Part shown: positions 27,417 to 36,191 of the stretch, one piece after another
How the letters are laid out: each line of letters opens with the position of its first letter
Numbering within the stretch: position 1 is the stretch's first letter
Notes under the pieces: model-generated
Told to the model about the DNA's origin: nothing
The model's database searches: none
The model's input: the letters and a program-made list of their open reading frames with translations, nothing else
Translations under genes and position numbers: made by a program
Assembly: GCF_025175675.1 (NCBI RefSeq)
Contig: NZ_JANIOA010000007.1
Span: 1-64,000 of the forward strand
Reading direction: 5' to 3'
Source of the DNA: Sedimenticola hydrogenitrophicus
GTDB taxonomy: Bacteria; Pseudomonadota; Gammaproteobacteria; Chromatiales; Chromatiaceae
DNA: 64,000 nt

Positions 27417-29044
27417 CGCAGGATTTCGAGAAACGCACCCGGCAACTAATCGACAGCCTCAAGGGGATCTGCGCCGCCTATGGCCTCGGCAACGACGGCA
27501 ACGAGTTCAAGATCATCACCCAGGTCTTTCTCTACAAGTTTTTGAACGACAAGTTCGCTTATCAAGCCAAGAAGATAAGCCCGGAACTGGCCAAGGCCGA
27601 GAGCTGGGAGCAGGCGATCAGCGCCATGAGCGCCGACGATCTGGAGATGCTGCAAAACCAGATGGGGCCGGACACCGCCCGCCTGAAGCCAGAGCACTTC
27701 ATCGCCCACCTGTTCGGCCGCCAGAACGCGCCTGAGTTCGCCAAGCTGTTTGACGACACCCTGCGCGACATCGCCATCAGCAACAACGACATCTTCGCGG
27801 TCAAGACCGACGGCGGCGCCAAGGTCACCCTGTTCGACCGGGTGAGCGAATACATCAGCGACCCCTCCAGGCGCGACGCCTTCTGCCGCGCCATCATCAA
27901 TAAGCTGGTGGAGTTCAGCTTCGAGCGCATCTTCACCCAGAAGTACGACTTCTACGCCGCCCTGTTCGAATACCTGATCAAGGACTACAACAAGGACAGC
28001 GGCGGCAAATACGCCGAATACTACACCCCGCACGCCGTGGCCAAGATCATGGCCGCCATCCTGGTGCCTGAAGCCAAGCGCGGTAAGGTCAGCAACGTGA
28101 GTTGCTACGACCCCTCGGCCGGCTCCGGCACCCTGCTGATGAACATCGCTCACGCCATCGGCGAGCAACGCTGCGCCATCTACTCGCAGGACATCTCGCA
28201 GAAGTCATCCAGCCTGCTGCGTCTGAACCTGATCCTCAACAACCTGGTCCACTCCATCCCCAACATCATCCAGGGCAACACCCTGCTCCATCCCTACCAC
28301 CGGGAGGGCAAGGCGCTAAAGCGGTTCGACTACATCGTCTCCAATCCGCCCTTCAAGATGGATTTCAGCGATTTTCGCAACGAGCTGGACACCAAGGAGC
28401 ACCAGGCCCGTTTCTTCGCCGGGGTGCCCAACATCCCCAAGCAGGCCAAAGACAAAATGGCCATCTACCAGCTCTTCCTCCAGCACATTGTCCATTCGCT
28501 CAAACCCGGCGGCAAGGCAGCCGTGGTGGTGCCCACCGGCTTCATCACCGCGCAAAGCGGCATCGACAAGAAGATCCGCCAGCACCTGGTGGACCAAAAG
28601 ATGCTGGCCGGGGTGGTCTCCATGCCGAGCAACATCTTCGCCACCACCGGTACCAACGTCTCCATCCTCTTCATAGACGACGCCAACAAGGAGGACGTCG
28701 TGCTGATCGACGCCTCCGGCCTCGGCACCAAGGTCAAGGATGGCAAGAACCAGAAGACCCTGCTCTCCGATGCGGAGGAGGACCGTATCATCGCCACCTT
28801 CAACGCCAAGCAGGCGGTGGAGGACTTCTCGGTGGTGGTGAGTTACGACGACATTGCCGTCAAGAACTATTCCTTGAGTGCCGGGCAGTACTTCGAGGTA
28901 AAGATCGAGTACGTGGACCTGACGCCGGTGCAGTTCGCGGTGAAGATGCGGGGTTTCACCGACAACCTTGACGAGCTGTTCAAGGAATCGACGGGACTGG
29001 AGCTGGAGATCAAGCAACAGTTGGCTAGGTTGCGGTATGAGTAA
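27410..29044 (+). CDS. hsdM: Type I restriction-modification methyltransferase (HsdM)
   Basis: A 544-aa N6-adenine methyltransferase. It has an N-terminal HsdM helical domain (FEKRTRQLIDSLKGICAAYG), SAM motif I CYDPSAGSGTLLMNIAHAIG and catalytic motif IV DYIVSNPPFKMDF (NPPF). The TRD-contacting C-terminus follows. It protects host DNA and is required for restriction. The start is TTG at 27410, overlapping the hsdR end by 7 bp. Its stop overlaps hsdS by 8 bp, so the three subunits form one translational unit. Confidence 0.95.
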   Translation: MVTQDFEKRTRQLIDSLKGICAAYGLGNDGNEFKIITQVFLYKFLNDKFAYQAKKISPELAKAESWEQAISAMSADDLEMLQNQMGPDTARLKPEHFIAHLFGRQNAPEFAKLFDDTLRDIAISNNDIFAVKTDGGAKVTLFDRVSEYISDPSRRDAFCRAIINKLVEFSFERIFTQKYDFYAALFEYLIKDYNKDSGGKYAEYYTPHAVAKIMAAILVPEAKRGKVSNVSCYDPSAGSGTLLMNIAHAIGEQRCAIYSQDISQKSSSLLRLNLILNNLVHSIPNIIQGNTLLHPYHREGKALKRFDYIVSNPPFKMDFSDFRNELDTKEHQARFFAGVPNIPKQAKDKMAIYQLFLQHIVHSLKPGGKAAVVVPTGFITAQSGIDKKIRQHLVDQKMLAGVVSMPSNIFATTGTNVSILFIDDANKEDVVLIDASGLGTKVKDGKNQKTLLSDAEEDRIIATFNAKQAVEDFSVVVSYDDIAVKNYSLSAGQYFEVKIEYVDLTPVQFAVKMRGFTDNLDELFKESTGLELEIKQQLARLRYE

Positions 29045-30341
29045 CTCTCACTGGCCGAAATCCAGTTTGAAATCGCTTACGACAAGAATTGGCGATGGCA
29101 TTCATGGGACTCCCAAATACGTTGAAATCTCTGAGTACCCATTTATAAATGGGAATAATTTGAGGCGGGGTTTCATTGAGATACTGCCAGAGACGAAAAG
29201 GGTGTCTCGCTCTGAATATGAAAAGTATTTCATTGGATTTGATAAGAATACCTTATTTTTGTCAATAAATGGCACCCTTGGCAGTTTGGCTAAATATAGA
29301 GGTGAAACTGTAATCCTTGGCAAGAGCGCCGCGTACATCAAATGCTCCAGAATTAATATTGGTTTTTTATATTATTACTTGCAGCTGGGCAGTGTGCAGC
29401 AACATATGTGGAATGTTGCGACTGGCTCTACAATCAAGAACCTCTCGCTTGATTCAATTAGAAACCTTCAGATTCCGACGCCCAGTGACAATGAACAGCG
29501 AAACATCGCCGCCGTCCTCTCCACCCTCGACGCCAAGATTGACTGCAACAACCGAATCAATGGCGAGCTTGAGGCGATGGCCAAGTCCCTGTACGACTAC
29601 TGGTTCGTGCAGTTTGACTTCCCCGACGCCAACGGCAAACCCTACAGATCCTCCGGCGGCAAGATGGCCTACAACCCTGCCCTGAAGCGAGAGATTCCGG
29701 CGGGATGGGGTAGTGATAGGCTTGTCAACTTGACCTCATTGATCCGACGCGGCTTGTCACCTGCCTATGTGGAAGAGGGCGGGATACTTGTACTCAATCA
29801 AAAATGTATCCGGGATCAGCGAATAGCATTCGCGGATGCACGTCGTCATGCAACTATTCTCGAATCCGAAGATAAACGTCTACTGCGCTGTTTCGATGTG
29901 TTGGTCAACTCAACAGGGGTCGGCACGCTTGGCAGAGTTGCTTTTGTCAAACGACTGGACGAAGAAAAAACGACAGTCGATTCTCATGTAACCATCGTCA
30001 GAGCTAAACCTGAACGTGTGAGTCGCGAATACCTGTGTTGGTCATTGTTGCGCTTTCAGCCAATTATCGAAGCTGCGGCCAACGGCTCGACAGGCCAAGT
30101 TGAACTCAACAAGGGATTCCTTGAAGACCTATATATCGTCGTTCCTGTGCCGACGCTTCAGAAACAGTTTTCTGAATTCGTCGATCCGCTCATAAAGATA
30201 ATGGCTACGAAGGAGAAGGAAACGGAGTACCTAATCCAACTCCGCGACTGGCTCCTGCCCATGCTGATGAACGGCCAAGTCACGGTAGGACCACGAATGA
30301 ACGTCGATATGCACGAAAGATCAGTGGGCATGGCGATATGA
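29037..30341 (+). CDS. hsdS: Type I specificity subunit (HsdS)
   Basis: A 434-aa protein with two target-recognition domains. TRD1 runs over about residues 1-165 and ends with IPTPSDNEQRNIAAVLSTLD. The first conserved helical spacer is AKIDCNNRINGELEAMAKSL. TRD2 is about 220-385, and the second spacer ends LRDWLLPMLMNGQVTV. The stretch encoding TRD1 (about 29100-29480) is visibly more AT-rich than hsdM and hsdR, consistent with domain swapping. The start ATG at 29037 lies inside hsdM. Near-identical DNA for the last dozen codons recurs in the pseudogene at 31660-31841. Confidence 0.93.
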   Translation: MSNSHWPKSSLKSLTTRIGDGIHGTPKYVEISEYPFINGNNLRRGFIEILPETKRVSRSEYEKYFIGFDKNTLFLSINGTLGSLAKYRGETVILGKSAAYIKCSRINIGFLYYYLQLGSVQQHMWNVATGSTIKNLSLDSIRNLQIPTPSDNEQRNIAAVLSTLDAKIDCNNRINGELEAMAKSLYDYWFVQFDFPDANGKPYRSSGGKMAYNPALKREIPAGWGSDRLVNLTSLIRRGLSPAYVEEGGILVLNQKCIRDQRIAFADARRHATILESEDKRLLRCFDVLVNSTGVGTLGRVAFVKRLDEEKTTVDSHVTIVRAKPERVSREYLCWSLLRFQPIIEAAANGSTGQVELNKGFLEDLYIVVPVPTLQKQFSEFVDPLIKIMATKEKETEYLIQLRDWLLPMLMNGQVTVGPRMNVDMHERSVGMAI

Positions 30342-30369
30342 ATTTAACAACTGCACGGAGGCATTCAAT

Positions 30370-30813
30370 ATGAGTCTATTATTGACCCAGCAAGAGGCGG
30401 ACGCACTGCTTGCCCTGGAGAAACATTATCTGGAAAGCGATCGCTTTTCGTTTCCCAGTCTTGGAGGAAACTTGAGAATCCCGCTGCACTCGGCAGACCA
30501 TCGAGAGGAGTTCAGTCTGGATATCACGCGCGGAAAGATCGAATTGCGCAAAAACACTTTCCAGGCACGGGGGCGCAAGGCGGTGATTCTGGCTCGGATT
30601 GACATTGGTGGACCACCTCATCGCAATCCTGACGGCGAGGAGATCGGCTGTCCACACCTGCACGTTTACCGGGAGGGTTATGGCGACAAGTGGGCGACGC
30701 CCTTACCCGAAACCTTTGCAAACCACGAGGATGCTTGGACGACGCTATTAGAGTTTATGGATTTCTGTAACGTTTCTACCAAGCCGACGATTATGCAGGA
30801 GTTGTTCACATGA
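30370..30813 (+). CDS. DUF6978-like protein of unknown function
   Basis: A 147-aa soluble protein with no signal or membrane segment ([20 protein letters not shown] ... [35 protein letters not shown]). The central [20 protein letters not shown] has His, Asp and Glu residues that could bind metal or nucleic acid, but no catalytic class is evident. It has GGAGG 11 nt before its ATG. Its stop overlaps the next gene as ATGA, so the two are made together. The assignment to DUF6978 is from memory of the sequence pattern and is moderate. Confidence 0.65.
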   Translation: MSLLLTQQEADALLALEKHYLESDRFSFPSLGGNLRIPLHSADHREEFSLDITRGKIELRKNTFQARGRKAVILARIDIGGPPHRNPDGEEIGCPHLHVYREGYGDKWATPLPETFANHEDAWTTLLEFMDFCNVSTKPTIMQELFT

Positions 30814-31580
30814 TCATTGATGAGATCGACAAACTGCTACAGGACTACACCCGTTGGCTGAAGGACAAAACCGTTCTCAAGCAGATCGGTACCGATTGGG
30901 TGGAAATCACCACGCCATACTTGGACCGCCATAACGACTGCCTGCAAATCTATGCCCGCAAGGATGGCAATGGGTTCGTGCTCACCGACGATAGCTATAT
31001 CATCAATGATCTGGTCAATTCCGGCTGCCCGCTCGATACCCCCAAGCGCCAGGAGCTATTAAAAACCACCCTCGCCGGGTTCGGGGTGCAGATGGATCAC
31101 GATCAATTGCTGGTCCACGCGACACCGGAAAACTTTTCATTGAAAAAGCACAATATCATTCAGGCCATGTTGTCGGTCAACGACCTGTTTTATTTGTCCT
31201 CGCCTTATGTCGCCAGCCTGTTTGTCGAGGATGTCACAAGTTGGATGGACCTGTCGGATATCCGCTACACGCCCAATGTGAAATTCACCGGGAAAAGCGG
31301 CTATGACCACATGTTCGATTTCGTGATCCCCAAATCACGCCAGCAACCCGAACGCATCGTCCAGGCCGTCTCCAATCCAAAGAAGGATTCCGCCGAGGCA
31401 CTTGTCTTCAAATGGCTCGACACCAGAGAAACCAGAGCATCGAATTCCAGGCTGTTTGCCTTTCTGAATGACAGTAATGCAACCGTATCCCAGTCTGTTA
31501 TTGATGCGCTCAAGAACTACGACCTTCAGCCTATCCTGTGGTCAGAACGTGAAGAAGCAAAGGAAGGGTTGGCGGCATGA
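30810..31580 (+). CDS. DUF1828 + DUF1829 protein
   Basis: A 256-aa protein with two parts. An N-terminal DUF1828-like region (about 25-115) contains [20 protein letters not shown] and [22 protein letters not shown]-terminal DUF1829-like region (about 165-250) contains [20 protein letters not shown]. Function is unknown; such proteins recur beside restriction systems. It is translationally coupled (ATGA) to the DUF6978-like gene. The pair lies between the intact hsdS and a scrap of a second hsdS end, as if inserted or recombined there. Confidence 0.7.
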   Translation: MIIDEIDKLLQDYTRWLKDKTVLKQIGTDWVEITTPYLDRHNDCLQIYARKDGNGFVLTDDSYIINDLVNSGCPLDTPKRQELLKTTLAGFGVQMDHDQLLVHATPENFSLKKHNIIQAMLSVNDLFYLSSPYVASLFVEDVTSWMDLSDIRYTPNVKFTGKSGYDHMFDFVIPKSRQQPERIVQAVSNPKKDSAEALVFKWLDTRETRASNSRLFAFLNDSNATVSQSVIDALKNYDLQPILWSEREEAKEGLAA

Positions 31581-31659
31581 CCGTTGCTATTCGTACCGAC
31601 TGTTCGCGAGGAAACTTAGCCTCTTCGCGCCTTCGCGTGAAAAACCAGCCGAGGGTGTC

Positions 31660-31841
31660 ATGACCATCGACCGACCACGGAACATCTGCTCAGCCTGCTC
31701 AACGCGCTGTGCAAGCTCCCACAGGAAACCAAATGGGTGGAGTTCAAGCACAACAATGATGAACCGGAGCAGATCGGGGATTACCTCGCCACGGCTGGCT
31801 TTCCGCCCATGCTGGTGAACGGCCACGTCTCGGTGATGTAA
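31660..31841 (+). pseudogene. Schlafen/AlbA_2-like N-terminus fused to an HsdS C-terminal scrap
   Basis: An ATG at 31660 encodes MTIDRP. After a frameshift near 31678 the frame from 31680 reads EHLLSLLNALCKLPQETKWV, then EFKHNNDEPEQIGDY, the N-terminus of Schlafen AlbA_2 (AAA_4) proteins that normally run over 400 aa. It then switches to GFPPMLVNGHVSVM and stops at 31839. The switch matches the DNA of the hsdS 3' end (compare LLPMLMNGQVTV), differing at only a few bases. So a frameshifted helicase-like gene and a second hsdS were joined by deletion. No product is expected. Confidence 0.7.
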
Positions 31842-31851
31842 GGGGGTTACG

Positions 31852-32985
31852 ATGAAATTCGAGGAATTTGTCTCCGGCAGTTATAAGCAACAGTACCAGT
31901 ACCAGAGCTTTCTGCCCGCTTCCATCAACCAGGTCTGGTCATGGGACGATCCGCGCATCAATGTGCTGCTGGAGCAGGCGACGAAATCGCTGGGTGAACT
32001 CAACGCTTTCACGTTGATCGTGCCGGATGTCGATCTCTTCATCCGTATGCACATCATCAAGGAGGCGAACACCTCCAGCCGGATCGAGGGAACCCGCACG
32101 GAGATGGACGAGGCGGTGCTGGAAGAGGAGGCGATCCTGCCGGAGCGTCGCGACGACTGGCGTGAAGTACAGAATTACGTCCGCGCCATGAACACGGCGA
32201 TCGGCGCGTTGAAAACCCTGCCGCTCTCCCTGCGCCTGTTGCGCCACACCCATGAAATCCTGATGGGCGGTGTGCGGGGTGAGCGTAAGACCCCTGGGGA
32301 ATTCCGCCGCAGCCAGAACTGGATCGGTGGCGCGAGCCTTGCCGATGCCGCATTCATCCCCCCGCACCATACGGACATGGCCGAGCTGCTGACCGACCTT
32401 GAGGCCTTCTGGCATAATGACAATGTTGCCGTCCCGCACCTGGTCCGCTGCGCCCTGAGCCACTATCAGTTTGAGACCATCCACCCGTTTCTGGATGGCA
32501 ACGGCCGTATCGGCCGCCTGCTGATCACGCTGTATCTGGTCAGCCACGGCCTGCTCAACAAGCCGTCCCTCTATCTTTCCGCCCATCTGGAAAAACATCG
32601 CGGTGCCTACTACGACGCCCTGACCCGCGTGCGCGAATCCAGCGACATCGGCCACTGGGTGCGTTTCTTCCTGCAGGCGGTGGTTGAGACCGCCGAGAGC
32701 GGCAAGACAACCTTTCAGCGTATCCTGGCGCTCCGGCAGGAACTCGACGCCGAAGTCGTCAAGCTGGGCCGCCGGGCGGTAAATGCCCAGCAGCTCATTC
32801 TCCATCTCTACGGGACCCCGACCATCACCGTCAACAAGGCCATGGAACTGTTGGGAATCAAATATGTGCCGGCCAACAGCCTGATCGCGACCCTGGTGGA
32901 TATGGGTGTGTTGCAGGAGGTGACCGGGTTCCAACGGAATCGGATTTTTATCCTTCGGCGCTATATAGATATCTTCAGGGACTGA
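31852..32985 (+). CDS. Fic family protein (predicted AMPylase)
   Basis: A 377-aa protein. It has the N-terminal inhibitory motif SSRIEGT (S/TxxxEG, about residue 75), the active-site loop TIHPFLDGNGRIGRLL (HxFx(D/E)GNGRxxR, about residues 212-224) and a C-terminal winged-helix region (PTITVNKAMELLGIKYVPAN). Fic enzymes transfer AMP from ATP to a protein hydroxyl. The self-encoded inhibitory helix suggests class II autoinhibition, so no separate antitoxin is required. AGGGGG precedes the ATG, 10 bp after the Schlafen/HsdS scrap. Targets are unknown. Confidence 0.93.
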   Translation: MKFEEFVSGSYKQQYQYQSFLPASINQVWSWDDPRINVLLEQATKSLGELNAFTLIVPDVDLFIRMHIIKEANTSSRIEGTRTEMDEAVLEEEAILPERRDDWREVQNYVRAMNTAIGALKTLPLSLRLLRHTHEILMGGVRGERKTPGEFRRSQNWIGGASLADAAFIPPHHTDMAELLTDLEAFWHNDNVAVPHLVRCALSHYQFETIHPFLDGNGRIGRLLITLYLVSHGLLNKPSLYLSAHLEKHRGAYYDALTRVRESSDIGHWVRFFLQAVVETAESGKTTFQRILALRQELDAEVVKLGRRAVNAQQLILHLYGTPTITVNKAMELLGIKYVPANSLIATLVDMGVLQEVTGFQRNRIFILRRYIDIFRD

Positions 32986-33415
32986 AACTGAAATATGTCG
33001 ATTTGTATTATATTTTTTATGCGTATAAGTATAATATGGATCGTCGTATGTACACTTTTCAGGTCGAGCACGATATCGCGGAGCAAGATTTCTTTATTCG
33101 AGGGCTGCCAGGCTCCCATGTGGAAATGGTTTGGAATTGACGAAAAGAATGGCTCTATGGCCTCACGAATAATAAGGGATACCATTGAGGCCAGCCTGAT
33201 CCGCTGCCATGACGAAACCGTTGGCAGCAAGGCCAGAAAATATCTGCCATGGTGGGCATGATGGCGACTGTGAATTTGCTTGACTGTTGCTTGACTGAAC
33301 GGGGTCAATATTACCACAAGCACAGAAAACAATATAATAATCAAATGATTGTAGAATTCCGGTTGTTTGACGGGTGTTTGATGGGGTGCGCCATCCTGCC
33401 TCACGGAGCCGCGCC
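32986..33415. other. AT-rich gap between the two fic genes
   Basis: About 430 bp with markedly lower GC than its surroundings, especially 32990-33060 and 33290-33360. Apart from the doubtful 34-codon ORF it holds no supported gene, no clear palindrome and no tRNA. A longer frame on the forward strand (32995-33261) and one on the reverse strand have no family features. Confidence 0.5.
33036..33140 (+). CDS. Possible 34-residue small protein
   Basis: ATG at 33036 opens MDRRMYTFQVEHDIAEQDFF, then IRGLPGSHVEMVWN, stop at 33138. The amino-acid make-up is protein-like, and the stretch lies in an otherwise gene-poor AT-rich gap. No family is recognised and no strong ribosome site is present. It may be the surviving start of a lost gene; the frame after the stop does not continue sensibly. 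Confidence 0.25.
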   Translation: MDRRMYTFQVEHDIAEQDFFIRGLPGSHVEMVWN

Positions 33416-33556
33416 ATGACCTTTACCCCCAAATTCACCATCACCAACTGCACGACCCAGACGATCACCTTTATCGAGCGGGAGCGAGCTGTGACACCGA
33501 TTTCCAGCTTCGCGCCCAGCCACCTTCGTGTGCAAAATCACCGGGAGGTGGAATGA
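33416..33556 (+). pseudogene. 46-codon Fic-like N-terminal fragment
   Basis: ATG at 33416 gives MTFTPKFTITNCTTQTITFI, then ERERAVTPISSF. This resembles the N-terminus of another Fic/DUF4172-type protein (typically MTFTPKxTIT followed by a helix with IERA). The sequence then loses similarity and ends at 33554. Its TGA overlaps the ATG of the next fic gene. It is either a decayed first fic or a small upstream ORF now coupling translation of the downstream fic; it is too short to catalyse anything. Confidence 0.45.
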
Positions 33557-34560
33557 CCTACCAGCCGCCCTACACCATTACCCCTGAGATCCTGAACCGA
33601 GTCGCCACGATCAGCGAGACTATCGGGCGTCTAACCGTGCTCACCGACCAGGCCAAGGCGCTGCGGCTGCGGCGCATAAATCGTATTCGCACCATCCACG
33701 GCTCGCTGGCCATTGAGGGTAATACCCTGAGTGAGGTACAAATCACTGCTATTCTCGACGGCAAGCAGGTGATCGCCCCGCCCCGCGAGGTGCAGGAGGT
33801 GATAAACGCTCTGGCCGCCTACGACCGGTTCGACAGCTGGAAGCCCGAGGCGGAAAACGACCTGCTGGAGGCGCACCGAATATTGATGTCCGGCCTGATC
33901 GATGAGGCGGGACTGTATCGGCACGGTGGCGTGGGGGTGATGGCGGGCCAACAGGTGATTCACATGGCTCCGCCCGCCGACCGGGTGCCGCAGCTGATGG
34001 CCGACCTGTCCGGCTGGCTGGCCGTCACCGATGTGCATCCGCTCATCGCCAGCTCGGTCTTTCACTACGAGTTCGAATTGATCCACCCCTTTGCCGATGG
34101 CAACGGCCGCATGGGGCGGCTGTGGCAGAGCCTAATTCTGGCCCGATGGAACCCCCTGTTCGCCGACATCCCGGTGGAAAGCCTGATCTTTGAGCACCAG
34201 GCCGAGTACTACCAGGCCCTGCAGGAAAGCACCCGCCAGACCGACTCCGCGCCCTTCATCGCCTTCATGCTGCGGATGATCCTGGATACGGTGACCACCA
34301 CCGCCCCCCAAGTCAGCCCTCAAGTCGCCCCCCAAGTCGTCGAGCTGCTGGCAGCAATACAGGGCGAGATGGGCCGCGAGGCACTGCAAGCCGTCCTGGG
34401 CCTTTCGGACCGCAAATCCTTCCGCGAGCGCTACCTAAAACCGGCACTGGCCGACGGCCTGATCGAGATGACCATCCCCGACAAGCCCAAAAGCCGCCTG
34501 CAGAAATACTGCCTGACCGACAAGGGGCGCCAGTTGCTGGCCCATCGCGGCAATGGATAA
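33553..34560 (+). CDS. Fic family protein with C-terminal winged helix
   Basis: A 335-aa protein. The N-terminal inhibitory motif SLAIEGN is at about residues 52-58. The Fic loop is ELIHPFADGNGRMGRLWQSL (HPFADGNGRMGR, about 178-189). A Pro/Gln/Val linker with repeated PQV (APQVSPQVAPQVVEL) leads to a C-terminal winged helix (LSDRKSFRERYLKPALADGL). Predicted to AMPylate or otherwise modify a protein, with internal autoinhibition and a DNA-binding-like tail for autoregulation. It is clearly different from the Fic at 31852. Confidence 0.93.
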   Translation: MTYQPPYTITPEILNRVATISETIGRLTVLTDQAKALRLRRINRIRTIHGSLAIEGNTLSEVQITAILDGKQVIAPPREVQEVINALAAYDRFDSWKPEAENDLLEAHRILMSGLIDEAGLYRHGGVGVMAGQQVIHMAPPADRVPQLMADLSGWLAVTDVHPLIASSVFHYEFELIHPFADGNGRMGRLWQSLILARWNPLFADIPVESLIFEHQAEYYQALQESTRQTDSAPFIAFMLRMILDTVTTTAPQVSPQVAPQVVELLAAIQGEMGREALQAVLGLSDRKSFRERYLKPALADGLIEMTIPDKPKSRLQKYCLTDKGRQLLAHRGNG

Positions 34561-34572
34561 CTTGCGACAAAT

Positions 34573-34593
34573 CATGACACGGATCGTGCCATG
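34573..34593. promoter_or_regulatory. Inverted repeat upstream of rhuM-like gene
   Basis: CATGACACG-GAT-CGTGCCATG, 9-bp arms with one mismatch, lies 12 bp after the fic stop and about 34 bp before the next ATG. It could be an operator or part of a weak terminator; no T-run follows. Confidence 0.35.
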
Positions 34594-34626
34594 CGGCCTT
34601 CACGTGGACAGAACAGGGGGAAAAGG

Positions 34627-35697
34627 ATGAACAAGAGCAAGATTCCGAATGGTCACGGGAAAAAGGAGTTATCCCTCATCCGTTCCTCGGCGGCAGAATA
34701 TTTGACCTTTGTCGCGGCCAGTGGCAAGGGCGGTGTGGAGGCGGTTTACGCCGATGAAAACATCTGGCTGACCCAGAAAATGATGGCCACGCTCTATGAT
34801 GTGGATGTGAGAACCATCAACTATCACCTAAAAAAGATCTTCAGCGACAGTGAGTTGCAGGAAGATTCAGTTATCCGAAATTTTCGGATAACTGCCGCCG
34901 ATGACAAAAGCTACAACACCAAACACTACAACCTCGCCGCCATCATCGCCGTCGGCTACAAGGTCAACTCAGAACGCGCCGTTCAGTTCCGCAAGTGGGC
35001 GACCACGATTATTCAGGAGTTCACCATTAAGGGCTACACGATGGATGACGAGCGCCTGAAAAGTGGCGGCTCCATCCTCACCGATCAGTATTTTGAAGAG
35101 CAAGTGCAGCGCATTCGGGAGATCCGCCTCTCCGAGCGCAAGTTCTACCAGAAAATCACCGACATCTACGCGACCTCTGTTGACTATGATGTGACCGCCC
35201 AGGCCACTAAACGATTTTTCTCCACCGTACAGAACAAACTGCACTGGGCCATCCACGGCCAGACGGCGGCGGAAGTCATCTACAACCGTGCCAATGCCGA
35301 AAAAGAGAACATGGGCTTGACCACCTGGAAGGATGCACCGAGAGGGAAAATACAGAAATTCGATGTCAGCGTTGCCAAGAACTACCTGACCGAACATGAA
35401 ATGGCGCAACTGGAACGGCTGGTTGCGGCCTACCTGGATGTCGCGGAGGATATGGCACTCCGTAAGATCCCTATGACCATGCAAGACTGGGAAACCCGCC
35501 TGAACCGCTTCATCGAGGCGACCGATCGTGAGATTTTGCAGGACGCGGGAAAAGTGACGACGGAGATTGCCAAGGCCCATGCCGAAAGCGAGTTCGAGAA
35601 ATACCGCATTGTGCAGGACCGACTGTTTGAGAGCGACTTCGACCGAATGGTGAAGCAGATCGAATCGGCTGGAGACGATAAGCTGGATGAAGAGTAA
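34627..35697 (+). CDS. RhuM family protein
   Basis: A 356-aa protein matching the RhuM/virulence-protein family: DENIWLTQKMMATLYDVDVR, TINYHLKKIFSDSELQEDSV, YNLAAIIAVGYKVNSERAVQ and FRKWATTIIQEFTIKGYTMD. The first part is a Bro/KilA-like DNA-binding module. Function is unresolved; RhuM genes are common on islands near restriction systems. The start at 34627 has GGGGGAAAAGG upstream; an in-frame ATG at 34591 lacks one. The 153-bp gap after it contains repeated GCTGTGAC/GCTGTGGC words but no gene. Confidence 0.88.
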   Translation: MNKSKIPNGHGKKELSLIRSSAAEYLTFVAASGKGGVEAVYADENIWLTQKMMATLYDVDVRTINYHLKKIFSDSELQEDSVIRNFRITAADDKSYNTKHYNLAAIIAVGYKVNSERAVQFRKWATTIIQEFTIKGYTMDDERLKSGGSILTDQYFEEQVQRIREIRLSERKFYQKITDIYATSVDYDVTAQATKRFFSTVQNKLHWAIHGQTAAEVIYNRANAEKENMGLTTWKDAPRGKIQKFDVSVAKNYLTEHEMAQLERLVAAYLDVAEDMALRKIPMTMQDWETRLNRFIEATDREILQDAGKVTTEIAKAHAESEFEKYRIVQDRLFESDFDRMVKQIESAGDDKLDEE

Positions 35698-35850
35698 CGC
35701 AGCCGAGGTTAGGGGGTGACTTGGGGGTGAACTCTCGACAAACTCACGACACAGCTTGCGACACGAGCTGTGACAGAGCATTGTCAAAAGCTGTGGCAGC
35801 TTTGAACTGAGTTTAGGGGCGAAACAAAGGAGGTTTTTGAAAAACATTAT

Positions 35851-36183
35851 ATGAAGCAGATGGAAGCGTTTACCGGAAAGTGGCAAATCGTCGAGATGGA
35901 GGTGTGGGACCAGGATTATGTGGACATGGAGGTGCCGGGATACATCCGCATCGGCTCGGATGGAACCGGACAGTTTCAGTTCGGCCTGGTATCCGGGGAT
36001 ATCGATGGGAGGGCGGAACCATGCGGCGATACACCACGTTTTGAATTCTCCTGGTCCGGGCAGGATGAGAACGATCCGACCTGCGGCCGGGGTTGGGCCG
36101 TGATCGAAAATAGCGAGCTGAAAGGCCGCATCTACCTGCATCTGGCTGACGACTCGGACTTTCGGGCCATTAAGAGCATATAG
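35851..36183 (+). CDS. Hypothetical protein, first gene of TOTE cassette
   Basis: A 110-aa acidic soluble protein (MEAFTGKWQIVEMEVWDQDY, then VDMEVPGYIRI; later FEFSWSGQDENDPTCGRGWA). Its pattern of short beta strands with conserved Trp residues suggests a small beta-barrel fold. No family is named with confidence. GGAGG lies 17 nt before this ATG, rather far; the ATG at 35860 (MEAFTGKW) is a reasonable alternative. It is 8 bp upstream of the next gene and is the first of three same-strand genes ending in the primase-helicase. Confidence 0.65.
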   Translation: MKQMEAFTGKWQIVEMEVWDQDYVDMEVPGYIRIGSDGTGQFQFGLVSGDIDGRAEPCGDTPRFEFSWSGQDENDPTCGRGWAVIENSELKGRIYLHLADDSDFRAIKSI

Positions 36184-36191
36184 CGGGTTAC

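Noticed and set aside
32995-33261. 88-aa ORF between the fic genes
   Set aside because: No ribosome site or family features, and its first half is AT-rich low-complexity sequence.
34627-35697. RhuM-like protein as antitoxin of the adjacent Fic
   Set aside because: Both Fic proteins carry internal inhibitory motifs, and the genes are not overlapping; no evidence of a pair.
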